Shown here: piece by piece, positions 1 to 8,034 of the stretch
Numbering within the stretch: the first letter of the stretch is position 1
Layout: each line of letters opens with the position of its first letter
Source: Proteobacteria bacterium UBA7415
GTDB lineage: Bacteria > Pseudomonadota > Gammaproteobacteria > Arenicellales > Arenicellaceae
Direction: 5' to 3'
NCBI GenBank assembly: GCA_002470515.1
Contig: DKML01000015.1
Location: forward strand, 248,001 to 312,000
Length of the DNA stretch: 64,000 bases
Program-made: the position numbers and the translations under genes
Notes under the pieces: generated by a model
The model's database searches: none
Told to the model about the DNA's origin: nothing
Seen by the model: the letters and a program-made list of their open reading frames with translations, nothing else

Positions 1-694
1 CTTCAAACACTAGGCCAATATCATGTTGCTGAGCAATTTCTTCGATCAGTGGTCTAGAGCCCAGTGAGCCAATTTCTTCGTCGCTATTAAAGAGCACAGT
101 CATGTTCGCGTCGTCAAGAATACCTGCTTCGTTTAGTGCACGCAGAGCATTTAACATTATGACGATCCCGCCTTTCATGTCTGCAACTCCCGGTCCTTTT
201 AAAACACCATCAGGCATTACTTTTAATGTTTGAAACTCATCGTCTAGATTAAATACCGTATCCATGTGGCCGTTGAGTAGAAGCCTGATAGGCGAGCTTC
301 CTTGGCGTGTTGCGCTGAGGTGGTCGGCGATATGAAACTCTTCGCTTGCGCATGTCAATATTGGCATTGAGGGTGATGAGTGTGTTTGCGTAGTGAATCC
401 CAATTTTTGTAAATTGCTATTAAGCACGTCCCTGTACGCATTCAAGCCATCAATGTTTTGGGTGCCGGTATTCATCTCGACGTGTATTTTCAATTCAGCC
501 AAGATGCTGTCACTACGCTGATCAACCCAATCAATCAATGCTTGATCTTGCGCTGTTAACGTCGTGGTGATTGATGTTACGGTTTGCGCGGCAAGGGTTA
601 TCGGCAAAGCTAATAGTAAAAGTGCGAACTTAGTGATGTTCACACTAAGGTGTTTTGATTTAAAGAGTTGCTTTTGTTTGAAAAGGAATGTCAT
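1..694 (-). CDS. M20 family metallopeptidase (glutamate carboxypeptidase type), 5' part only
   Basis: Reading the minus strand from ATG at 694 gives an uninterrupted frame of about 231 codons that runs off the left edge, so the C-terminus is missing. The N-terminus has a hydrophobic stretch (FALLLLALPITLA), which looks like a signal peptide and suggests export to the periplasm. M20 landmarks are clear: GHMDTVF (first metal ligands His and Asp), GPGVADMKGG (bridging Asp) and NSDEEIGS (catalytic Glu and metal-binding Glu). This is the carboxypeptidase G2/ArgE-type arrangement. The family removes C-terminal Glu or other residues, or deacylates amino acids; the substrate cannot be told. GTG at 640 is a possible shorter start, just before the hydrophobic segment. 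It is divergent from the MFS transporter. A different secreted M20 enzyme lies at the other end of the window. Confidence 0.85.
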   Translation of the reverse strand, partial: MTFLFKQKQLFKSKHLSVNITKFALLLLALPITLAAQTVTSITTTLTAQDQALIDWVDQRSDSILAELKIHVEMNTGTQNIDGLNAYRDVLNSNLQKLGFTTQTHSSPSMPILTCASEEFHIADHLSATRQGSSPIRLLLNGHMDTVFNLDDEFQTLKVMPDGVLKGPGVADMKGGIVIMLNALRALNEAGILDDANMTVLFNSDEEIGSLGSRPLIEEIAQQHDIGLVFE

Positions 695-857
695 TGGTTT
701 ATCAGTAAGCAGTCATCAATGGATATAGCCTAGCCCAAGCGGCGTTTTTAGACCAGTCTGATTGCAATGCTCAGAATATAAATTATAGTGCTTGCTCTTG
801 CTTGAGTGTGTTTTGTACTCGTTTTGAGCACCAATTTCCAGCCTCTCTTTATAGACG

Positions 858-2189
858 ATGAGCCCATCTACCAACGATAAGCCTGCAATTGGCGACTCCT
901 CTTCAGGCGTTCTTCGCAAACCAGACAGCTGGATTAAGCAAGATTGGCGAATAATATTATTTGGCTTCGTGTTGATGTATTGCTCGAGCCCTGGGCAAAC
1001 ATACTTTATTGCGTTGTTTGGCGGTGAAATCCGTGCCGACTTAAATTTGAGCCACGGTGAATTCGGTGCTGTGTATTCTGCCGCAACACTATGCAGCGCC
1101 TTTTTATTGTTATGGAGCGGTCGAATTTTGGACCGAGCTTTGCTCAATTGCTTTGTTGTTGGTGTGGTGGCGGGCTTAGCCACAGCCAGCTTTGTCATGT
1201 CTTTTGCAACCGGAGCTCTGTCTCTTTTCTTGGCTATATTCCTTTTGCGTCATTTCGGCCAAGGCCTAATGGGAATGACCAGTGTAACGACCATGATGCG
1301 CTATGTGCCTGCTCATAAAGCTAAAGCAAGTGCTCTGAGTCATATGGGCTACTCAGCGGCTGAGGCGACTATACCGAGTGTCATTGTCGCGTGCTTGCTG
1401 TTTACTGTATGGCAAGATATTTGGCGGTGGTTGGCACTCGGACTGATTCTGGTATTACCGCTTTTACTGAGCTACTTACTACAGAGCCATAAAGCGGCTA
1501 AAAAGCGCGCAGCCGATGGCCATGCCAAACAGAGTAGCAATGCTGATCATGTTGTAGAGAACGCGTACTTAGAAGGGCCTCAATGGTCTCGCGCTCAGGT
1601 GGTTAAAGATCCATTCTTTTACGCCATATTGCCGGGACTGACTTGCCAGTCTTTACTGTATACCGGCTACATGTTCCATCAAGTTCACTTAGTGGAATCA
1701 AAAGGGTGGTCTCTGGCTGTTTGGGCGGGGCTTTATCTGGTGTTTTCGCTTACTACTTTGTCGATGTCGTTTGTTCTGGGTGCGCTAGTTGATCGGTTCG
1801 GCGCCTTGCGAGTGATCCCGTGGATCAATGTGCCAATGATGTTTGGTTTATTGGTTTTGGCCAGTTCTTCTTCAATACTGACGGCAGTCGTGTTTATGGT
1901 ATGTATGGCTCTGTCCACAGCAGGACAAGCGTCAAGTGGAGGGCCTTTTTATTCAGAACGCTACGGTAATAAAAACTTAGGCGCGATAAAATCCTTAGGC
2001 AGTTTCTATATGGTTTTGATGACCGCTGTTTCACCCATAATTTTGGGTTACTTTATAGACCAAAGCGTGTCCATGAATGTACTTGCTTTGGGAGGCGTTG
2101 TTTATGCCTTGATAGTGTCGGTCGTTGCTGGCTTTGCTTGTAAAGCCGCCTTGTTGTCTCCAAAGCCAAAACCTAACGTTCCGGTGTAG
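858..2189 (+). CDS. MFS transporter
   Basis: A 443-aa polytopic inner-membrane protein with about 12 hydrophobic segments in two halves. A hydrophilic loop of roughly residues 210-245, rich in Lys, Ala and His, separates them. This is the normal architecture of a major facilitator superfamily carrier. The loop after the second helix (SGRILDRALL) and its counterpart in the second half (GALVDRFGALR) match the MFS loop 2-3 motif G-x-x-x-D-R. It is related in general form to the monocarboxylate/oxalate-formate antiporter group, but the substrate cannot be assigned. The start ATG at 858 follows a weak ribosome binding site (CTCTCTTTATAGACG). The gene stands alone: divergent from an M20 peptidase and convergent with PBP1A 51 bp downstream. 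Confidence 0.85.
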   Translation: MSPSTNDKPAIGDSSSGVLRKPDSWIKQDWRIILFGFVLMYCSSPGQTYFIALFGGEIRADLNLSHGEFGAVYSAATLCSAFLLLWSGRILDRALLNCFVVGVVAGLATASFVMSFATGALSLFLAIFLLRHFGQGLMGMTSVTTMMRYVPAHKAKASALSHMGYSAAEATIPSVIVACLLFTVWQDIWRWLALGLILVLPLLLSYLLQSHKAAKKRAADGHAKQSSNADHVVENAYLEGPQWSRAQVVKDPFFYAILPGLTCQSLLYTGYMFHQVHLVESKGWSLAVWAGLYLVFSLTTLSMSFVLGALVDRFGALRVIPWINVPMMFGLLVLASSSSILTAVVFMVCMALSTAGQASSGGPFYSERYGNKNLGAIKSLGSFYMVLMTAVSPIILGYFIDQSVSMNVLALGGVVYALIVSVVAGFACKAALLSPKPKPNVPV

Positions 2190-2240
2190 CTTAAAATCTT
2201 AGCTTAAAGCCAAATGCCTAAAACCTAAGGGAAATCCTCC

Positions 2241-5093
2241 TTAGAATAAGCCTTCTGTCTCGTCTTCTGTCTCAACTATTTTTTCTTCAGGCTCAACTCG
2301 CTCAAGCTCTTCGTTAGTCGGAGCAAAGGGGTCTTGGTTGCCGCCTTCTTCTCCGGGTTCTCGCAGCGAGTCTGGCGTAAGGTCGGGGTTGTAAGGGAGT
2401 AAATCATCATACTCATAAAGCCCGTTAAGCTTATCCAAGGCTTGCTGTGCCTTTAAGCGATTAGCCACCACCAACTCAGGACGCAGAGGTTCCAAGGCGA
2501 AATATTCTTCAACGGCTTCTGGGTCTTCTTCAACTGTGCGAGCGCCGGTTTCTCGGTTAACGAATCCTCGCTCGATGTATTCAGGAACTGTTTCGGAGTC
2601 TACTTCTACGTCTTTTACGCCTTCTCGCATGTAGTCGATCCATACAGGTAGTGCTGTTCTACTTCCTGCTTCGCCTTTGCCCATCGTGCTGGGTTCGTCG
2701 AATCCAATCCAAACGGTGGTCGCCACTTTTGAATTAAACCCAGTGAACCAGGCGTCAATGTAGTCGTTAGTCGTGCCCGTCTTACCGGCTAAATCAGTAC
2801 GTTCAAGCGCTAATGCTTTGCGAGCCGTTCCGCGCCGCACAACATCCTTCATCATGCTTACCGTAAGAAAGTTGTTGGCTCGGCTCATCACGCGAGGAGC
2901 TTCGTATACCAGAGGTGCTTGAAACTCCTGCTCTGGGGTAGGTGTGTTCTCTACTTCATCGATTGTTTGCGTTTCTGTACCTAGACTATCCTCTAGTTCC
3001 GCTTGCACGCCAAGCAACCCGGTCATTTCTTCCGTAAGATCCGGAAAAGGCAAATATTGGTCATAGCATTCATCGCAAAACTGCGGTTTGGGTGCTGTGA
3101 ATATCACATTGCCGTCTCGGTCTTCGATTCGCTCAATGAAGTAAGGCTCGACTCTATAGCCTCCATTTGCAAGCACGCCATAGGCCGACAGCAGCTCAAG
3201 CGGTGTTACGCCCCCTGATCCGAGCGCCATAGTTAAAGACGCGCTGAAGCGGTTCATGTCAATGCCAAAGCGATCAATGTATTCGCGTGCGAATGGAATA
3301 CCTATCGAACGTAAAAGTCGTATAGACACAAGGTTCATAGACTGGCCAAGTGCTTCGCGCATTCTGGTAGGGCCAAAGAATTTTCCGGAGTAGTTTTCAG
3401 GGCGCCATACCGTACCGTGCGCTGGGTCGGTCATAACAATGGGGGCGCCGCTGATCAGTGATGCTGGAGTAAAACCTTTGTCTAAAGACGCAGAATATAT
3501 AAATGGCTTAATGTTTGAGCCAGGTTGCCGTATAGACTGCACCGCTCGGTTGTATTTATTTAAGAAGAAATCATAGCCGCCAGCTAATGACAATATAGCG
3601 CCTGATGCGGGGTCAATTGAAATAAGAGCTCCACTAACGGCGGGCAATTGAGATAGTTTGAAGCGTTGCGACTCAAATTCTAAGCTTAATGTCGCGCTCT
3701 CATCGCCCACCAATTCGGTTCTTTTGGCTATTAGAGTTTTTCGTTCTTCGTCGTTTAATGCTCGAGGCATAACGTAAACGATATCACCGGGTGTTAGCAC
3801 TGATTTTACGTCGGTGATCCAATCGCCAATAATTTCAGCGGTTTTATGTCTGCGCGCCCAGCGCATGTCATCGAGCGCTAAGGACTTGAGTCCGGTGTCT
3901 TTTACAAAAATCTGTGCCGATTTGCTGTCAACACTTAGTACCAGAGCCGGAGATTGTTCGACGCTTCTGGGTATGTCGGCCAAAGCTTGTTCGTAAGCGT
4001 CTGCTGGTGCGCTCAAATCTACAGCGAGTTGGTCTAGACTAACTCTGGCGACGGGCCCCCTAAATCCATGACGGCGGTCATACTCCTCTAAGCCTTTACG
4101 CAAGGCAACTTGTGCCTGTTTTTGTAGTGGTGATTTGACCGTTGTATAGACATTGAGACCGGACCAATAGGCATCTTCGCCGTACTCTTCGATCAACTTA
4201 GCGCGTACCATTTCGCCAATATGTGGTGCAGAGATATCGATGGTTTTAGAGTGTTTACGGGCAGTGACGGGTTGAGCCACGGCTTGAGAGTACACCTCGT
4301 CGCTTATTTTGCCGATATCTTGCATCCGTCCTAAAACGTAGTTGCGTCGTTGCGTTGCGCGTACGGGATTGCGTAAAGGGTTATAGCTGGATGGCGCTTT
4401 TGGCAGCCCGGCTAGCATCGCGTGTTCCGCAACGCTAAGCTCGCTTAACGGTTTGTTGTAATAAACTTCGGCTGCCGCACCAAAGCCGTAAGAGCGATGA
4501 CCCAAAAAGATTTTATTTAGATACAGAGACAGAATTTCATCTTTACTCAATATCTGCTCTAGCTTTAAGGCGAGCAAAATTTCTTTAATCTTACGTGTGT
4601 AAGTTTTTTCGGGGCTTAGGTAAAAATTTCGAGCAACTTGCATGGTGATGGTGCTGGCGCCTTGGCTTGAGCCACCGGCTTCTAGGTTTGCAAGGGTCGC
4701 GCGTATAAGTCCAAAAAAATCAATTCCGCCGTGCGAATAAAACCTGTCGTCTTCGCTCGCTAGTACAGCGTCTATAAGGGTTTGAGGAATTTCCGCCATT
4801 TTAAGAGGCTGTCGACGCTCGTCACCAAATTCGGAAATAAGGAGATTGTCAGCCGAATAGACTCTTAATGGAACTTTAAGCTCAATGCCACGGATTGAGT
4901 TGGCATTAGGCAGCTGATTATCAAGTTGTACGACCAAAAAGCCGACAATGATCCAGCCGATCATGAAGAACGTTGCACCCCAAAGGGCGATAGGGATTAG
5001 GAAGCGATATTTAGACAAAACATTGGATTTGATGCGCAAATTAGACGACCATGATATATGAATTGAAAAGAATCCTGAATAAAATTGTGGCAT
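2241..5093 (-). CDS. mrcA: Penicillin-binding protein 1A (class A, bifunctional)
   Basis: Class A PBP of about 950 aa that polymerises (glycosyltransferase) and crosslinks (transpeptidase) peptidoglycan in the periplasm. One N-terminal membrane helix (PIALWGATFFMIGWIIVG) is followed by the GT51 domain with the catalytic motif EDDRFYSHGG and the downstream QGASTITMQVARN. An OB-like insert follows, then the transpeptidase with SNIK (SxxK nucleophile), SMN (SxN) and KTGTTNDY (KTG). The last ~60 residues form an unusual acidic, Pro/Glu-rich tail. The frame is open upstream to 5492, but that would overlap pilM; ATG at 5093 is the first sensible start, and TTG codons near 5040 would place the helix closer to the N-terminus. 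Divergence from pilM is the usual Gammaproteobacterial arrangement. Confidence 0.95.
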   Translation of the reverse strand: MPQFYSGFFSIHISWSSNLRIKSNVLSKYRFLIPIALWGATFFMIGWIIVGFLVVQLDNQLPNANSIRGIELKVPLRVYSADNLLISEFGDERRQPLKMAEIPQTLIDAVLASEDDRFYSHGGIDFFGLIRATLANLEAGGSSQGASTITMQVARNFYLSPEKTYTRKIKEILLALKLEQILSKDEILSLYLNKIFLGHRSYGFGAAAEVYYNKPLSELSVAEHAMLAGLPKAPSSYNPLRNPVRATQRRNYVLGRMQDIGKISDEVYSQAVAQPVTARKHSKTIDISAPHIGEMVRAKLIEEYGEDAYWSGLNVYTTVKSPLQKQAQVALRKGLEEYDRRHGFRGPVARVSLDQLAVDLSAPADAYEQALADIPRSVEQSPALVLSVDSKSAQIFVKDTGLKSLALDDMRWARRHKTAEIIGDWITDVKSVLTPGDIVYVMPRALNDEERKTLIAKRTELVGDESATLSLEFESQRFKLSQLPAVSGALISIDPASGAILSLAGGYDFFLNKYNRAVQSIRQPGSNIKPFIYSASLDKGFTPASLISGAPIVMTDPAHGTVWRPENYSGKFFGPTRMREALGQSMNLVSIRLLRSIGIPFAREYIDRFGIDMNRFSASLTMALGSGGVTPLELLSAYGVLANGGYRVEPYFIERIEDRDGNVIFTAPKPQFCDECYDQYLPFPDLTEEMTGLLGVQAELEDSLGTETQTIDEVENTPTPEQEFQAPLVYEAPRVMSRANNFLTVSMMKDVVRRGTARKALALERTDLAGKTGTTNDYIDAWFTGFNSKVATTVWIGFDEPSTMGKGEAGSRTALPVWIDYMREGVKDVEVDSETVPEYIERGFVNRETGARTVEEDPEAVEEYFALEPLRPELVVANRLKAQQALDKLNGLYEYDDLLPYNPDLTPDSLREPGEEGGNQDPFAPTNEELERVEPEEKIVETEDETEGLF

Positions 5094-5157
5094 TATTGCT
5101 GCGCATTGCTTAGTATTTAAGTAATGCGTAATAAAAGCGTTGTAAATAGCTGTTTTT

Positions 5158-5164
5158 AAAGGAG
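5158..5164 (+). promoter_or_regulatory. Strong ribosome binding site of pilM, deciding a TTG start
   Basis: The sequence AAAGGAGG lies just before the TTG at 5170 at a suitable spacing, and no ATG in this frame lies nearby. The TTG start gives the canonical PilM N-terminus (MKFFSPNVSSVIGLDIGT). Confidence 0.7.
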
Positions 5165-5169
5165 GTTTC

Positions 5170-6219
5170 TTGAAGTTTTTTAGCCCAAACGTCTCGTCGG
5201 TTATCGGTTTAGATATCGGTACCCACTCTATAAAACTTGTTGAATTGGGTGGCAGTATTGCCAGCCCCAAGATCAATGCGTGGGGGGTTGCTAAAACTCC
5301 GCAAAATACCTTTGCCGAAAACGCTATTACTAATGTCGACCAATTAGCCGAAGCTGTCCGCGGCTTAATTACCCAGTCTGGCGCAACCAGTAAAATTGCG
5401 GCTGTCGCCATTTCGTCGTCGCACGCTATTACCAAAGTAATTGGCATGCCAGTTGAAATAGGCGAGCTTGAGCTAGAAGAGCAAGTAAACATCGAAGCGT
5501 TGCACTTCGTTCCTTACCCGATTGATGAAGTAAATATCGACTTCGAAGTAATTGGGCGTGCAGCTAATAACGAACAAGAGAATGATGTGCTTTTAGTCGC
5601 CTGCCGACGCGCAATTGTTGACGAATACATAGATCTTATCGAAGCATCTGATTTACAGCTTAAATATGTCGATATCGATACGTACGCTCTAGAGCGAGTT
5701 TGTCGTGGTCAAAAGCGTTTAGTCGGTGAGTCTGACGATCCACTTGCTTTATTTGATATTGGCACGAATACCAGCCACTTGATTTTGTTAGACAAACAAC
5801 GTGTCATTTATTCGCGACACCAAAATTTTGGTGGTGTTCAGCTTATTAAGCAGATCCGTAAAGAGTATGGGGTTAGTGCCGAAGAAGCTGAAGGCATCCT
5901 TAATTCTGCACAATTGCCAGGTGATTTCATTGCTTCTGTTCAAGAGCCGTTTGCCGAGCAGTTGCAACAAGAGATTAATCGCGCATTACAGTTTTTCTAT
6001 TCATCTAGCCCACATTCAAGTATTGATAGTTTGGTGTTGTCTGGTGGTTGCGCTTCTCTTGAGGGTCTAGCTGGCGATTTGGAGATGAAGTTACGTACAA
6101 AAGTAAGTGTTCTTAATCCATTTTCTAGTGCGCGCGTTATGTCGAATAGATCGACTGTGGCAAGGTATTCTGCCTCAATGTCTACGGCCTATGGTCTTGC
6201 GCTTAGGGGGTTAAGCTAA
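5170..6219 (+). CDS. pilM: Type IV pilus assembly protein PilM
   Basis: 349-aa actin-like (FtsA/PilM) ATPase of the cytoplasmic side of the type IV pilus alignment complex. It binds the cytoplasmic N-terminus of PilN. The start shows the phosphate-1 motif GLDIGTHSIKLVEL; the second phosphate loop is FDIGTNTSHL near residue 196 and the adenosine motif is LSGGCASLEG near residue 290. There is no signal peptide or membrane segment. The length is normal for the family. First gene of pilMNOPQ: its TAA overlaps the ATG of pilN by one base (TAATG), so translation is likely coupled. The start is TTG behind a very strong Shine-Dalgarno sequence. Confidence 0.96.
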   Translation: MKFFSPNVSSVIGLDIGTHSIKLVELGGSIASPKINAWGVAKTPQNTFAENAITNVDQLAEAVRGLITQSGATSKIAAVAISSSHAITKVIGMPVEIGELELEEQVNIEALHFVPYPIDEVNIDFEVIGRAANNEQENDVLLVACRRAIVDEYIDLIEASDLQLKYVDIDTYALERVCRGQKRLVGESDDPLALFDIGTNTSHLILLDKQRVIYSRHQNFGGVQLIKQIRKEYGVSAEEAEGILNSAQLPGDFIASVQEPFAEQLQQEINRALQFFYSSSPHSSIDSLVLSGGCASLEGLAGDLEMKLRTKVSVLNPFSSARVMSNRSTVARYSASMSTAYGLALRGLS

Positions 6220-6794
6220 TGGCTAACATTAATTTATTACCCTGGCGTGAAGAGCAGCGAAGAGAACGCAATAGAGCAACTCTAATGACTTGTATTGCCA
6301 TATGGGTGGGCGCTGCATTTTTAGTGTTTGTTGGCAACATGGTTATGAATAGCCGTATTGAATACCAACAGAGTCGCAACAATTTTTTGACGTCAGAAAT
6401 TAGTAGCTTGGCGGTTGTGATTCAAGAGATCGAAGACTTAAAGGACAAACGCGATGCATTAATTGAGCGAATGGATGTTATTCAAACGTTGCAAGAGAAC
6501 CGAGCGCAAATTGTGCATGTTTTTGACGACCTAGCGAGCAAGCTACCTAAAGGCGTTTATTACGAAAGTATTGACAAAAATGACGACCGTTTACATATTG
6601 ATGGCAAGGCGCAATCAAATGGCCGAGTGTCCGCGTTAATGCGAAATCTTGATGCATCAGATTGGTTTAGTAACCCTGATTTAAAAGTGGTTGATCTGGC
6701 AGATCAAAACGGATCATCGGTGTCCGAGTTTGATGTGGAAGTTAAAGAATCTAGATCGGGCGGGGGAGACGACGGAGTCGAAACTATAGAGTGA
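6219..6794 (+). CDS. pilN: Type IV pilus assembly protein PilN
   Basis: 191-aa bitopic inner-membrane protein. The conserved cytoplasmic N-terminus MANINLLPWREE (the PilM-binding INLLPWR motif) precedes one membrane helix at about residues 22-42. A periplasmic coiled coil (about 55-95) and a ferredoxin-like domain follow. PilN pairs with PilO to form the alignment complex that links the inner-membrane motor to the PilQ secretin through PilP. The acidic, Gly-rich C-terminal tail (SGGGDDGVETIE) is probably disordered. Confidence 0.95.
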   Translation: MANINLLPWREEQRRERNRATLMTCIAIWVGAAFLVFVGNMVMNSRIEYQQSRNNFLTSEISSLAVVIQEIEDLKDKRDALIERMDVIQTLQENRAQIVHVFDDLASKLPKGVYYESIDKNDDRLHIDGKAQSNGRVSALMRNLDASDWFSNPDLKVVDLADQNGSSVSEFDVEVKESRSGGGDDGVETIE

Positions 6795-6862
6795 GCGTTT
6801 AACGTTACCTATCGGAAAGAATGGCCGGGTGTTTAGAAACAAAGTATTAAAGAATCAGTCTC

Positions 6863-7486
6863 GTGAGTAAAAATATGACTTTAATTGAAGAACTCAGTAA
6901 TTTAGACATAAACGACATCGGCTCTTGGAGTCGACGCGTTAAGCTGGTTGTAGCTTTGCTGGTGTCTGTCGTTATTTTATTTGCAGGCTATTACTTTGTA
7001 GTCAAAGATAAATTCGCCGAGTTAGAAACGGTTCATAGAGAAGAGCAAACGCTTAAGAATCAGTTTTTGGAAAAGAAAGCTCTTGCTATAAATCTTGATG
7101 CCTACAAAGCGCAAATGGTGCAGGCCGAACAAACCTTTGGTTTATTGCTTAAACAATTACCAAATGAGAGCGAGGTTCCTGATCTGTTGGTTGATATGAC
7201 TCAAGTAGGTTTATCTAGAGGTCTACAGTTTGAACAATTTAGATTGGGTGAAACGTTTGCAAAAGACTTTTATGCCGAAAAACTGGTCAATATTCGAGCA
7301 AGCGGTAGTTATCATCAGATAGCAGGTTTTGTGAGCGACATTGCCGCTTTGCCCAGAATTATCAATGTGACAAGCTTCAGGCTGAACCGAACGGAAGGTG
7401 ATGGCAATGTCCTGACGCTTGAGGCAGTGACTAAAACGTATCACTATTTAGACGAAGGCTATGTGGCAGATGAACAACCTCAATAA
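6863..7486 (+). CDS. pilO: Type IV pilus assembly protein PilO
   Basis: 207-aa bitopic inner-membrane protein with one helix at about residues 27-47, a periplasmic coiled coil and a C-terminal ferredoxin-like fold. It forms the heterodimer with PilN. The start used is GTG at 6863 (MSKNMTLIEELSNL); ATG at 6875 is four codons further in. It lies 68 bp after pilN. Its 3' end overlaps the pilP start by 26 bases, which supports operon translation. Confidence 0.94.
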   Translation: MSKNMTLIEELSNLDINDIGSWSRRVKLVVALLVSVVILFAGYYFVVKDKFAELETVHREEQTLKNQFLEKKALAINLDAYKAQMVQAEQTFGLLLKQLPNESEVPDLLVDMTQVGLSRGLQFEQFRLGETFAKDFYAEKLVNIRASGSYHQIAGFVSDIAALPRIINVTSFRLNRTEGDGNVLTLEAVTKTYHYLDEGYVADEQPQ

Positions 7487-8012
7487 ACCATTTCAAGCTT
7501 TGGCTGTGCTCGGACTGACGTTGGCGTTGACCGCCTGCGGCGACTCCAGAATGAGTGACTTACGTGAGTTTGTTGACACAGCCTATGCTGACCGCAAGCC
7601 AGAGATTGAGCCCTTGCCGGAAATGAGACCATTCAAAGCGTATGAGTATTCGGCATATGATCTCGACGACCCTTTTGATATTGGCAACGTATTTGTCGGT
7701 CGTGATGGTGGCGGTGCAGACACTACAGGCTTGCGACCTGATGAAACCAGAGCGCGCGAGCCTCTTGAGTTTTTTCCGCTAGACGCTCTGAAAATGATGG
7801 GTACGCTAGAACGCGACAATAAGCCTTGGGTGATTTTGCAGACCTCTCAGGGCACTGCCCATTATCTAGCTATTGGTAATTACATGGGGCAAAACGAAGG
7901 CCAAATAAAAGTAATTGATGTTGCCCAGCAGGCGATTGTGTTGACCGAAACCTTTTTAAATACAAGCGGTCAGTGGGAAACAAGAGACGTTGAACTAACG
8001 ATTGAAGAATAG
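7461..8012 (+). CDS. pilP: Type IV pilus assembly lipoprotein PilP
   Basis: 183-aa lipoprotein. A signal peptide ends in the lipobox LTAC (Cys at about residue 26), followed by a low-complexity linker and the C-terminal beta domain with the family pattern PLEFFPLDALKMMGTL. It bridges the PilN/PilO complex to the periplasmic N-domains of the PilQ secretin. Two start codons are possible (7461 and 7470). It overlaps pilO upstream, and its 3' end reaches the pilQ leader. Confidence 0.94.
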   Translation: MWQMNNLNKPFQALAVLGLTLALTACGDSRMSDLREFVDTAYADRKPEIEPLPEMRPFKAYEYSAYDLDDPFDIGNVFVGRDGGGADTTGLRPDETRAREPLEFFPLDALKMMGTLERDNKPWVILQTSQGTAHYLAIGNYMGQNEGQIKVIDVAQQAIVLTETFLNTSGQWETRDVELTIEE

Positions 8013-8034
8013 GACTGAGTCCGGAAGAAACCTT

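Noticed and set aside
716..1198. 160-aa minus-strand frame over the 5' end of the MFS gene.
   Set aside because: Overlaps the real transporter gene and has no protein-like pattern.
5094..5492. Upstream extension of PBP1A to 5492.
   Set aside because: It would overlap pilM by over 300 bases and the added residues resemble no PBP1A N-terminus.
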